NCBI GenBank assembly: GCA_002404295.1
Contig: DHJK01000099.1
Coordinates: 1-16,237, forward strand
Direction: 5' to 3'
Length of the DNA stretch: 16,237 nucleotides
Source of the DNA: Legionellales bacterium UBA4722
Lineage (GTDB): Bacteria; Pseudomonadota; Gammaproteobacteria; DSM-16500
Under the pieces are notes generated by a model. That model did no database searches, was not told where the DNA came from, and saw nothing but the letters and a program-made list of their open reading frames with translations. A program made the position numbers and the translations under genes. Every line of letters starts with the position of its first letter. Positions within the stretch are counted from its first letter, which is position 1. This document shows, piece after piece, positions 7,109-14,581 of the stretch.

Positions 7109-8488
7109 ATGTTAATAGACACCGCATTATTGTCACGCATCCAGTTTGGCTTCACGATCAGTTTTCACATTTTATTCCCCGCTTTTAGTATTGGCCTTGC
7201 ATTATTTATCGTTTCCATGGAAACCATCTGGTTAAAAACAAAAAATCAGCTATACCTGTCGATCTGTAAGTTTTGGACAAAAATATTTGCTTTAACTTTT
7301 GGCATGGGTGTGGTATCAGGCGTTGTGATGGAGTTTCAGCTAGGTACAAATTGGGCAGGGTTTACCCAGGCAGTGGGGGGAGTGCTAGGCCCATTATTTA
7401 CCTACGAAGTCATGACAGCCTTTTTCATCGAAGCCGGATTTTTAGGTGTCATGTTATTCGGTTGGGATCGTGTTGGGCCCAAGCTGCATTATCTGGCAAC
7501 GTTGCTGGTTGTGATCGGCACCACTTTATCTGCTTACTGGATCATGTCTGCCAACACATGGATGCAACACCCGATTGGTTATAAACAAGTAGGCGGCGTC
7601 TTCAAAGTCGCTGATTGGATGCAAGTTGTTTTTAACCCAGCTACTTTCCCTCGCTTTATTCATATGTTGCTAGCTTCGTATATTTCAGCAGGGTTTGTCA
7701 TCTGCAGCGTCTCAGCCTATTATTTATTAAAAAACAAATTCATCACATTTGCTAAAACCTGTTTTTCATTTACCTGGATCGTATTGTTGATTCTTATTCC
7801 ATTGCAAATATTTATCGGCGACATGGCCGGAGTGCAAGTTCATGAAAATCAACCTTTAAAAACTGCAGCGATGGAAGGCATTTGGGAAACTCAAGCAGGT
7901 GCGCCACTCATATTATTTGCTATTCCAGATCAAAAAAAGCAAATGAACCATTGGGAAATAAGCATCCCTCATGGCGCTGCATTATTTAATACACACCAAT
8001 GGAATGGTGTTTTGACCGGCTTAAAAACAGTGTCAATTCAAGATCAACCCTCAGTGATTCCTGTATTTTTCGGTTTTCGAATCATGGTAGGTATTGGAAT
8101 GCTCATGCTCCTACTCTCCATGATCGCCATTTATTTAAGATTTAGAAAACGCCTCTACGATACGCGATGGTTCTTAATCAGTTCAGTATTATCAGCACCA
8201 TTAGGCTTTATCGCTTTATGGTGTGGTTGGATCACTGCAGAAATGGGTCGCCAACCCTGGATCGTTTATGGCGTACTTAAAACAGCAAATGCTGTTTCAT
8301 TGGTATCCTTGCGCGATGTCATGATTTCATTTGGATTAATTTTTATCGTGTACGGTATTATTTTCGGCTATTTCTATTTTTATTTTCTACATAAAACATT
8401 ACACAAAGGCCCTGCAGATATCAAAGAAAGTGAAGGATCTCGTCAACCCTTCCAATATATGCCGACCTCTTTTTCGGAGTATTTATAA
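7109..8488 (+). CDS. cydA: Cytochrome bd-type quinol oxidase subunit I (CIO-like)
   Basis: A 459-residue membrane protein that oxidises quinol and reduces oxygen to water as part of the respiratory chain, without pumping protons. Ligands typical of the family are in place: His20 (SFHILFP, high-spin haem), His185 (FIHMLLASY) and Met326 (FGFRIMVG) for haem b558. Glu100 and Glu108 (YEVMTAFFIEAGFLG) lie in the haem and proton-channel region. GRQPW (380-384) is the family signature. The quinol-binding loop holds QPLK (248-251) and Glu256. It is about 60 residues shorter than E. coli CydA, with a short Q-loop, which fits the CioA (cyanide-insensitive) or short-loop branch. The stop overlaps the cydB start by one base. 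GGA precedes the start. Confidence 0.93.
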   Translation: MLIDTALLSRIQFGFTISFHILFPAFSIGLALFIVSMETIWLKTKNQLYLSICKFWTKIFALTFGMGVVSGVVMEFQLGTNWAGFTQAVGGVLGPLFTYEVMTAFFIEAGFLGVMLFGWDRVGPKLHYLATLLVVIGTTLSAYWIMSANTWMQHPIGYKQVGGVFKVADWMQVVFNPATFPRFIHMLLASYISAGFVICSVSAYYLLKNKFITFAKTCFSFTWIVLLILIPLQIFIGDMAGVQVHENQPLKTAAMEGIWETQAGAPLILFAIPDQKKQMNHWEISIPHGAALFNTHQWNGVLTGLKTVSIQDQPSVIPVFFGFRIMVGIGMLMLLLSMIAIYLRFRKRLYDTRWFLISSVLSAPLGFIALWCGWITAEMGRQPWIVYGVLKTANAVSLVSLRDVMISFGLIFIVYGIIFGYFYFYFLHKTLHKGPADIKESEGSRQPFQYMPTSFSEYL

Positions 8489-9477
8489 TGAATATTCTCG
8501 CTTTAAGCTGGTGTGGCATTATTGCATTTGGCGTCATCATGTATGTCATTTTAGGCGGATTTGATCTTGGCATCGGCATTATGTCCATTTTTTTTAAGGA
8601 TGAAAAAGAACGAGATTTATTAGTGAGCGCCATTTTGCCGGTATGGGATGGCAACCAAACATGGTTAGTCTTCGGCGGCGCTACATTATACGGTGCATTT
8701 CCTGCAGCGTTTAGCGCAATCTTACCTTTAATGTATATTCCTATCTTGATTATGGTGATTGCACTACTCTTTCGTGGTGTTTCATTCGAATTCCGTTTAA
8801 AAGCTATCAAGACAAAACGCTTTTGGGAAATTTGTATTTTCTTAGGGTCCGTATTTGCAACCATTGCTCAAGGTTTGATTCTAGGCACATTCGTGCAAGG
8901 TTTTAACTTGTCTGCGAGCGCAGGAGCCATAGACCAATGGTTTAACCCTTTTGGCGTTGCCTGCGCCATTGCTTTGATATGCGGCTATGTTTTACTAGGC
9001 GCAAACTTTTTAATAATAAAAACAGCAGGAAAATTACAAGAAAAAAGTTATGCGCTAGCAGGAAAAATTCAATATTTAATTTTAGCCGGCTTTGTGATGG
9101 TGAGCGTCTGGTCGCCGTTCTTGGATCACAGCATCATGGAACGTTGGTTTAACCCTAAAAATATGCCTTATTTAGCCATATTGCCAATTGCTACACTGCT
9201 TTTGTTATTCACTCACCGGTTTGCTATCAAAAAGAAATACGAATATTTACCTTTTTGGAGCGCGATCGGCATGTTTTTAATGTGCTACCTCGGATTTATT
9301 ATTAGCTGCTATCCATATATTGTTCCTAGAGAAATGACATATATGGCAGCCGCAGCTGACAGGTCATCATTATTATTTATGTTAGTTGGTGTTTGCATCA
9401 TGATGCCGCCATTGCTTTATTACACTTATTATTCTTATAAAATCTTTAGGGGCAAAGTGACGCAAATTGGGTATTAA
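8488..9477 (+). CDS. cydB: Cytochrome bd-type quinol oxidase subunit II
   Basis: A 329-residue membrane protein, partner of CydA. GGFDLGIG (23-30) in helix 1, WDGNQTW (53-59) before helix 2, FRGVSFEFR (95-103) and GYVLLGANFLI (166-176) are the family's conserved blocks. About eight hydrophobic helices are visible. Translation is coupled to cydA: its ATG shares one base with the cydA stop, and GGAG lies seven bases before it. Normal subunit II proteins are 330-380 residues, so this one is at the short end, as in CioB. The start is fixed by the overlap. A 34-codon membrane gene follows three bases after the stop and probably supplies the third subunit. Confidence 0.93.
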   Translation: MNILALSWCGIIAFGVIMYVILGGFDLGIGIMSIFFKDEKERDLLVSAILPVWDGNQTWLVFGGATLYGAFPAAFSAILPLMYIPILIMVIALLFRGVSFEFRLKAIKTKRFWEICIFLGSVFATIAQGLILGTFVQGFNLSASAGAIDQWFNPFGVACAIALICGYVLLGANFLIIKTAGKLQEKSYALAGKIQYLILAGFVMVSVWSPFLDHSIMERWFNPKNMPYLAILPIATLLLLFTHRFAIKKKYEYLPFWSAIGMFLMCYLGFIISCYPYIVPREMTYMAAAADRSSLLFMLVGVCIMMPPLLYYTYYSYKIFRGKVTQIGY

Positions 9478-9480
9478 TCT

Positions 9481-9585
9481 ATGAAAAAGAAAGTGCTTTG
9501 GTTTGTCGGTCTTTATGTTATTTCGCTGACTGTTTTTCTTTTAGCGCATTTGTTAATTCGGTTAACGGTGTCTCAGTTAGTATAA
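9481..9585 (+). CDS. Small single-helix subunit of the bd oxidase operon (DUF2474-like)
   Basis: A 34-residue frame that starts three bases after the cydB stop. The protein begins MKKKVLWFVGLYVISLTVFL and ends ...LIRLTVSQLV: a basic N-terminus, one transmembrane helix (about 5-25) and an arginine just after it. Short proteins of this pattern (W-F-V-x-L-Y at the start, IRL at the end of the helix) occur directly after cioAB genes and are called DUF2474. In E. coli a comparable one-helix protein, CydX, stabilises the haems of the oxidase. No strong ribosome site is present; translational coupling to cydB is likely. I infer the role from position and shape. It is short enough to be missed by automatic gene calling. 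Confidence 0.72.
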   Translation: MKKKVLWFVGLYVISLTVFLLAHLLIRLTVSQLV

Positions 9586-9637
9586 CCCATTGTTTATTAA
9601 TGTAATTAGGATAATCCAACCTATAAAGCTTCCATTG

Positions 9638-9683
9638 CCAATGGAAACTATTTATAATAAGTATCTATTTCCAATGGATACTT
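9638..9683 (+). promoter_or_regulatory. Candidate promoter and repeats before the AAA ATPase gene
   Basis: A perfect -10 TATAAT lies at 9653-9658, with only a poor -35 (TTCCAT, 9630-9635, 17-base spacer). CCAATGGA occurs twice, 33 bases apart (9638-9645 and 9671-9678). AAGTATC/GATACTT (9659-9665, 9677-9683) form a perfect inverted repeat just before the likely start at 9686. A transcript starting near 9665 supports that start rather than the ATG at 9590. Confidence 0.4.
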
Positions 9684-9685
9684 AT

Positions 9686-10955
9686 ATGGACAAGCAAAGA
9701 CTAAAAGACATCATTATTGATCAACACGCTATTCGTTTGCCTGCGCCCTTAGTTAAGCGTGACACCTATATTGATATAACTCAAATCAAAAAGTCTAAGC
9801 AAATTATCATTATCAGTGGGTTGCGTCGTTCAGGGAAGTCGGTCCTGTTGGAACAGCTTCGTCATGAAGCCATTGAAAGCGATTACTATATTAATTTTGA
9901 TGACGATAGACTTTTTGACTTTAAGCTTGAAGATTTTCAAGCACTGTATGAATTGTTTATTGAACTCTATGGTATACAAAAAACATTTTATTTTGACAAA
10001 ATTCAAAATATTGTAGGTTGGGAGCGTTTTGTTCGACGATTGCATGATGCAGGGAATAAATTATATATCACAGGTTCAAATGCATCCATGTTAAGCATGG
10101 AGTTGGGCACTAGGTTGACTGGACGCTACGTAGAATACCATCTTTATCCTTATTCTTTTTCTGAATTTTTAAATTATAAGGGATTCCAAGCATTTAAAAA
10201 ATCTCGCTTAACTACTATTGATAAAGGCACACTTAAAGGCGCTTTTAATGAATTCATGAATGACGGTGGATTACCCGAATATTTAGAACAAAAGTATGCT
10301 GATTATTTACATAGTTTATATGAAAGTATTCTTTATAGAGATGTTATTGTTCGATATAAAATAACTAATCATCAAGCAGTAAAGGAATTAGTTTATTACC
10401 TTGCTAGCAATCTTGGCAAGGATTGTTCTTTTAATGCATTGAAAAAAACATTAGGTTTAGCGAGTGCTACAACTGTTTCGAATTATTGCGATTATTTGCA
10501 GAGCACATTTTTATGCTATTTTGTTCATTCGTTATAATTATTCATTAAAGAAACAATTACAATATGCAAAAAAAATCTATTTTATTGATCAAGCATTGGC
10601 AGTGAATGTAGGATTTCGAGTGAGTCAGGATCATGGGCGTTTGCTTGAAAACATAGTTTTTCTTGAGTTGATTAGGCGTGGTAAAGATGTCTATTATCAC
10701 AAAGATAAACAGGAGTGTGATTTTGTCTTACGGGAAAAATCAAAAATTACCACTGCTGTTCAGGTTTGTGTGAGTCTAGACAATGATAAAACAAGAGAAA
10801 GAGAAATAGCAGGCTTGGTAGAGGCTATGGAAGCTTACCAATTAACGGCAGGATTGATACTCACGAATGATACCTCTGCTACAGAAACCATAATCGTGAA
10901 CGAGAAAAGCTATCAAATTACTATATTACCAGTTTGGTTATGGTGTTTGACTTAA
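9686..10955 (+). pseudogene. AAA ATPase with DUF4143 domain, broken by a frameshift
   Basis: The 5' part ends at a stop at 10535-10537 (283 residues from 9686). The same protein continues in the next frame from about 10530 to 10955, joined around HRYNYSLKKQL. One extra T at 10528-10529 explains the break. Repaired, it is about 422 residues, normal for this family of ATPases with a C-terminal DUF4143 domain, whose role is poorly known. Walker A is GLRRSGKS (45-52) and the sensor strand is LYITGSN (127-132). Walker B, usually FxDEIQN, reads FYFDKIQN (101-108): the catalytic glutamate codon is AAA (9998-10000), giving lysine. The C-terminal half has ENIVFLEL and ECDFVL typical of DUF4143. The frame is also open upstream to an ATG at 9590, which I reject because the -10 at 9653 lies after it. 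Two independent lesions suggest decay. Confidence 0.82.
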
Positions 10956-10995
10956 GTCTCTGTGCAGGTCAAAATTAGCACCGCTCACCCCGTTG

Positions 10996-11110
10996 CCGTC
11001 ATTGCGAGCGTGAGCGAAGCAACCCAGTCTTTCAGCGCTGCTTTTGAGCTTACATGGTTCTAATCGGCCCTGAAAAGACTGGGTTGCTTCGCTCGCGCTC
11101 GCAATGACGG
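10996..11110. repeat. Palindromic element of the CATTGCGAGCG type
   Basis: Terminal inverted repeats 10996-11035 and 11070-11110 match over 40 bases, except one G-T pair and one extra base. The centre is 34 bases. The arm begins CCGTCATTGCGAGCG and continues with GAAGCAACCCAG. Closely similar palindromes (CATTGCGAGCGAAGCGAAGCAATCC) are widespread in intracellular and other bacteria. It lies between the broken AAA gene and the dipeptidase gene, which converge on it. It resembles a MITE or a non-autonomous repeat and encodes nothing. Confidence 0.88.
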
Positions 11111-11135
11111 TGGAGGGGTGGGCTGTTACCAAAAT

Positions 11136-11834
11136 TCATGCTACTGGAAAATCAAAATAAATATTTGGAAATGGTTCATTTTTAAGAGAGAAATGCCACC
11201 ATTCTTTATCGTAAGGGTCAAAGTCTGTTTGCATAATTTCGCGTAGCAGTAAACGATTTTTACGTTCCTCATTTGAAATTTGAGCAGATGAGTAATGTGA
11301 GAGTTCATCCATGAAATCAAAATGTGTGCCCATGGCGAGTTCAGTTACAGCTTGACCAGGCTCAATTTTTACAATAGTTAAATCGACAGTACTCCCTTTG
11401 GTATGCCCTGATTTTTTTGCAACATAACCTAGAGAAAAAACATCTGCCTTGTTGATACGCGGATAATAAGACGCTTTCATTTTTTGGTCTGATACATTAT
11501 CTGCCCATTCGCTAAAATCATCAACGGCCATTTGTGGACGATAACAATCAAATACCTTTAAACTGAGCGATTGTTGTTGTAGGGTCTTCTGTACTTTTGC
11601 CAATGCCATAGCAGCTGGTCGCGTTAGAATACAGCGGCCTGTTTCATAGCCTTTAATGGGTCTGCCAATAAAATTATCATGTGAAAAATATTTCATGTCT
11701 TGAATGATGGTGGGATCAATATTTTCTAAGTAAACAAAATTATCAGGTAATGACATACAATTGCTCGCATAAAAAATGGAAATAATAAATAGTAATATGA
11801 TTTTATGGGTTTTTAAAAAATCAAGTTTGATCAT
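11136..11834 (-). CDS. D-alanyl-D-alanine dipeptidase (VanX/DdpX family), exported
   Basis: A 232-residue zinc dipeptidase that splits D-Ala-D-Ala released from, or destined for, peptidoglycan. The zinc site is clear: SGHTKGSTVD gives His144 and Asp151, and KEWWH gives Glu211 (catalytic base) and His214. CYRPQ (Arg99) matches the transition-state arginine of VanX, and MGTHFD (169-174) is another family block. Residues 10-25 are a hydrophobic helix after KTHK, which looks like a signal peptide, with likely cleavage around 25-28. The Cys at 26 does not sit in a canonical lipobox. VanX and E. coli DdpX lack such a signal, so this enzyme probably works in the periplasm. The ATG is preceded by a poor ribosome site (TAGAAAT). 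No vanA/vanH partner is present, so resistance is unlikely; recycling or D-Ala use as a nutrient is more likely. Confidence 0.88.
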   Translation of the reverse strand: MIKLDFLKTHKIILLFIISIFYASNCMSLPDNFVYLENIDPTIIQDMKYFSHDNFIGRPIKGYETGRCILTRPAAMALAKVQKTLQQQSLSLKVFDCYRPQMAVDDFSEWADNVSDQKMKASYYPRINKADVFSLGYVAKKSGHTKGSTVDLTIVKIEPGQAVTELAMGTHFDFMDELSHYSSAQISNEERKNRLLLREIMQTDFDPYDKEWWHFSLKNEPFPNIYFDFPVA

Positions 11835-11913
11835 GATATTTCTACGTGATTGATTTTTATTGCTGATATCATAGCATTGTTTTTAAATGAAAGGTAATCC
11901 TCGCCAAAGCGCT

Positions 11914-12199
11914 GCTTAAGATATACTTCTCCCGCCCTAAGCTCTCCGCAAGAAAACTGAACGTAATTGCGGGAGAGGTCGACATGCGTAGCGTGGCGGG
12001 TGAGGGGAAAACGCTGAACTCTTTAAGAATTTTAGGGAGATACGATTTTAGCTGTTAATGCTTATTGTATGCATAACGAAAGCTGTATTTACTAAATAGT
12101 AAAATGATTTTCCCTCACCCGCCACGCGTGTCGACCTCTCCCACAATTAAGTTCAGTTTTCTTATTGAAAACCTAGGGCGGGAGAAGTATATCTTAAGC
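11914..12199. repeat. 286-base foldback (MITE-like) element
   Basis: Left arm 11914-12011 and right arm 12108-12199 are reverse complements along nearly their whole length, with about ten substitutions and two small gaps (four bases and one base). They enclose a 96-base centre without a supported gene. The arm starts GCTTAAGATATACTTCTCCC and contains GGGAGAGGTCGACA. Its outer end resembles the core of family A (GCTTAGGACACCTCTCCC) with transitions and a small insertion, so the two may be related. It fills the space between dps and the dipeptidase gene. Confidence 0.88.
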
Positions 12200-12246
12200 G
12201 AAAATCGTGTTGATTCCCTAGCCAGTCAGGGGAACGGTTGCCTCAA

Positions 12247-12717
12247 TTATTTTAAACTACTTCTCAACATCCACGCTGTTTTTTCATGTACCTTCTGCCG
12301 CTGAATCAATATATCAGCTGTGCCCTCATCTTGTGCCTTTTGCGCCTTCGTAATAATAATAGTCGCATGGCTCATCATCGTTTCATGATCGTTTAATAAT
12401 TCCTGAATCATTTTTTCAGCGCTGATTGCAGAAGTCGCTTCTTTGAGTGATGACAAGTTTGTGAATTGCGAAAAAGACGCAGGCGTGTAGCTACCCAGTG
12501 CGCGAATTTGCTCAGCCAATTCATCAATCGCCGTTGCTAATTCTACATACTGCGCTTCAAACATTTTATGCAAAGTATAAAAAAGAGGGCCGGTGACATT
12601 CCAGTGGAAGTTTTGTGTTTTTAGATAAAGAATATAAGTATCAGCCAGGAAATGCGTAAGCTCATCGGCTATTTTGGATGCTTCTGATGTTTGTTTGGCT
12701 CCAGTGACATGATGCAT
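12247..12717 (-). CDS. dps: Dps family ferritin-like DNA-protection protein
   Basis: A 156-residue four-helix protein. Dps forms a twelve-subunit shell that oxidises ferrous iron with hydrogen peroxide, stores it, and often binds DNA. The ferroxidase ligands at the subunit interface fit the family spacing exactly: His38 (NFHWNVTGPLF), His50, Asp65 and Glu69 (AIDELAEQIRALG). The N-terminal tail is short and has few lysines, so DNA binding is doubtful. GGAGG sits eight bases before the ATG, a strong ribosome site, and fixes the start. That site lies in the loop of a small hairpin (12722-12737). The gene stands alone between two repeat elements. Peroxide control (OxyR) would be expected, but I see no clear box. 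Confidence 0.93.
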   Translation of the reverse strand: MHHVTGAKQTSEASKIADELTHFLADTYILYLKTQNFHWNVTGPLFYTLHKMFEAQYVELATAIDELAEQIRALGSYTPASFSQFTNLSSLKEATSAISAEKMIQELLNDHETMMSHATIIITKAQKAQDEGTADILIQRQKVHEKTAWMLRSSLK

Positions 12718-12721
12718 GTAG

Positions 12722-12737
12722 CTATCCTCCGTGATAG
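12722..12737 (-). promoter_or_regulatory. Small hairpin presenting the dps ribosome site in its loop
   Basis: On the minus strand CTATC, a six-base loop ACGGAG, then GATAG form a 5-base-pair stem just upstream of the dps ATG. The Shine-Dalgarno bases are partly in the loop and partly in the stem. The stem is short and may be chance. Confidence 0.3.
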
Positions 12738-12798
12738 AAAAATGATTAGGTTATTTTACTCTATTTTTTTGATGGCGGGAATTAGTATTGTTTGTAAC

Positions 12799-12891
12799 TA
12801 ACTTGCGTTATGGATAAGAATGTAGCTTAGGACACCTCTCCCACAAGGGGAGAGGTGTCCTAAGCTGCATTTTTATCCATGACGCAGGTTA
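12799..12891. repeat. Palindromic intergenic repeat, family A copy 2 (long form)
   Basis: Arms 12799-12842 and 12848-12891 (44 bases each) flank a 5-base loop. They differ at four positions, and each difference is a G-T pair that stays paired as G-U in RNA. The inner 18 bases (GCTTAGGACACCTCTCCC) are identical to copy 1. It lies between rho and dps, in position to end or stabilise rho transcripts. Confidence 0.9.
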
Positions 12892-12934
12892 AAGAACAAT
12901 AAAGGCGGGCACGATTAGAGCGCAGAAGTGCGTA

Positions 12935-14191
12935 TTATCTCTTCATAGAATCAAAGAAATCCTCATTCGTCTTCGTGGCTTTCAAGCGATCAAGCAAGAA
13001 TTCAATCGCAGCCAGATCATCCATAGGATGAAGAAGCTTACGCAAGATCCACATTTTTTGCATTTCATCTTGGTTAACAAGCAATTCTTCACGACGTGTA
13101 CCAGAACGATTAATATTAATCGCAGGGAATATTCGACGCTCAGCAATACGGCGATCCAAATGAATTTCCATGTTGCCTGTACTTTTGAATTCTTCGTAAA
13201 TAACATCATCCATTTTCGATCCTGTCTCAACAAGCGCAGTCGCGATAATGGTTAAACTGCCGCCTTCTTCGATGTTACGTGCAGCACCAAAGAAACGTTT
13301 TGGACGTTGTAACGCATTCGCATCTACACCACCGGTTAATACTTTTCCAGATGCTGGTAAAACAGTGTTATAAGCGCGTGCTAAACGAGTAATAGAATCC
13401 AGTAAAATAATAACATCCCGTTTGTGTTCGACTAAACGTTTTGCTTTTTCGATAACCATTTCAGCCACTTGAACGTGACGATTAGCAGGCTCATCAAATG
13501 TACTTGCAATAACTTCACCGCGAACAGAGCGAGCCATTTCAGTGACTTCCTCGGGGCGTTCGTCAATCAACAATACAATGAGATAACAGTCTGGATGGTT
13601 TTGCGCAATAGAGTGCGCAATGTTTTGCAGCATCATTGTTTTACCTGCTTTAGGAGGTGAAACAATCAAACCACGCTGTCCGCGACCAATAGGAGACATG
13701 AGATCGATGATGCGAGCTGTAATGTCTTCTGTGCTGCCATTGCCACATTCCATTTTTAACCGTTCATTGGCAAATAAGGGCGTGAGGTTTTCAAATAATA
13801 CTTTTGTCTTCGCGTTTTCTGGCGCGTCAAAGTTAATGTGATCTACTTTGAGCAGAGCAAAATAACGCTCTCCTTCTTTAGGTGGGCGAATTTGCCCCGA
13901 AATAGTGTCACCCGTGCGTAAATTAAATCGTCTAATTTGGCTTGGGGAAACATAAATGTCATCGGGCCCTGCGAGATAAGAGCCTTCCGCGGAGCGTAGG
14001 AAACCAAAGCCATCTTGAAGAATTTCAAGTACGCCATCGCCAAAAATATGTTCGCCTCGTTTTGCGTGTGCTTTGAGAATAGCAAAAATGATATCCTGTT
14101 TGCGTGAGCGAGCCATGTTTTCAAGACCGTATTCGTCAGAAAGCTGGACTAACTCGGCTGCTGTTTTTTTCTTAAGTTCTGTTAAATTCAT
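12935..14191 (-). CDS. rho: Transcription termination factor Rho
   Basis: A 418-residue RNA helicase, almost the same length as E. coli Rho (419). It works as a ring of six, loads on unstructured C-rich RNA and pulls transcripts out of RNA polymerase. The N-terminal helical domain (1-47) and the cold-shock-like RNA-binding domain (48-120, with GFGFLRS) are intact. Next come Walker A SPPKAGKT (178-185), LLIDERPEEVTEM (207-219), Walker B VIILLDS (260-266), the Q-loop VLTGGVDANALQRPKRF (284-300) and the arginine-finger region RSGTRREE (362-369). There is no insertion. The gene lies downstream of trxA in the same direction, as in many gammaproteobacteria, with a 390-base leader. Rho is usually autoregulated by Rho-dependent attenuation in that leader. 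Confidence 0.97.
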   Translation of the reverse strand: MNLTELKKKTAAELVQLSDEYGLENMARSRKQDIIFAILKAHAKRGEHIFGDGVLEILQDGFGFLRSAEGSYLAGPDDIYVSPSQIRRFNLRTGDTISGQIRPPKEGERYFALLKVDHINFDAPENAKTKVLFENLTPLFANERLKMECGNGSTEDITARIIDLMSPIGRGQRGLIVSPPKAGKTMMLQNIAHSIAQNHPDCYLIVLLIDERPEEVTEMARSVRGEVIASTFDEPANRHVQVAEMVIEKAKRLVEHKRDVIILLDSITRLARAYNTVLPASGKVLTGGVDANALQRPKRFFGAARNIEEGGSLTIIATALVETGSKMDDVIYEEFKSTGNMEIHLDRRIAERRIFPAININRSGTRREELLVNQDEMQKMWILRKLLHPMDDLAAIEFLLDRLKATKTNEDFFDSMKR

Positions 14192-14581
14192 AGTGATTTT
14201 TTGCCTATGTAGGGAGTTAAAACTGAGTAATATCCTTTGTTATGAGTATATCGCGACTTTCCTAGCGCGTTTAATGTATGACGTTTAATTTACGATCAAG
14301 AGCATTCTTGGGTGTCAAATAATGGGAAAGCCAGAAGGCATCTTGAGCGATACTTTAGAATGAGATGATCTCTTTTGTAATAATATAATGGGTTATTTCT
14401 AAAGGCTCTTAAACGAGGTTATCTGCTATTCCGACCAAATTAACATTAAATTTCTTAAATATCTAGCTTTTTTTTGGAACAAGCTAGAGAAACTCAATAT
14501 TGGGTATTCTGTCTTGTTAAGGCTATCAACCTACAAAGCCGTGGTTGATAGCGCGCAAAACAAGAGAGCGAGAGAACTGAA
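14192..14581 (-). other. Leader region between trxA and rho with two stem-loops
   Basis: About 390 bases without a gene I can support. Two perfect inverted repeats are present: GCTATCAACC/GGTTGATAGC (14522-14531, 14543-14552, 11-base loop), about 30 bases after the trxA stop; and TCTAGCTT/AAGCTAGA (14462-14469, 14481-14488) with an A-rich loop on the transcribed strand. Neither is followed by a T-run on the minus strand, so they are not classical intrinsic terminators. In E. coli this interval holds rhoL and an attenuator; I see only tiny frames here (six to eight codons). Confidence 0.5.
14245..14274 (-). promoter_or_regulatory. rho: Candidate proximal promoter of rho
   Basis: On the minus strand TATACT (14250-14245) is preceded by an 18-base spacer and TTAAAC (14274-14269), a weak -35. 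It would give a leader of about 45-50 bases. Read-through from trxA is an alternative source of rho mRNA. Confidence 0.3.

Noticed and set aside
9590..9685. Upstream start of the AAA ATPase frame
   Set aside because: The only good -10 lies at 9653-9658, after this ATG, and family members begin close to the sequence at 9686.
11136..11834. Vancomycin-resistance operon
   Set aside because: No vanH, vanA or vanRS gene lies nearby, and glycopeptides do not normally reach Gram-negative cell walls.
12104..12304. Plus-strand 66-codon frame
   Set aside because: It runs through the foldback arm and into antisense dps; no coding signal.
6958..12891. CRISPR-like array from the repeated GCTTAGGACACC units
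   Set aside because: Copies are palindromic, dispersed by kilobases and not separated by uniform spacers, and no cas gene is present.
14522..14552. Intrinsic terminator after trxA
   Set aside because: A perfect 10-base stem is present, but no T-run follows on the transcribed strand, so I list it only as a stem-loop in the leader.
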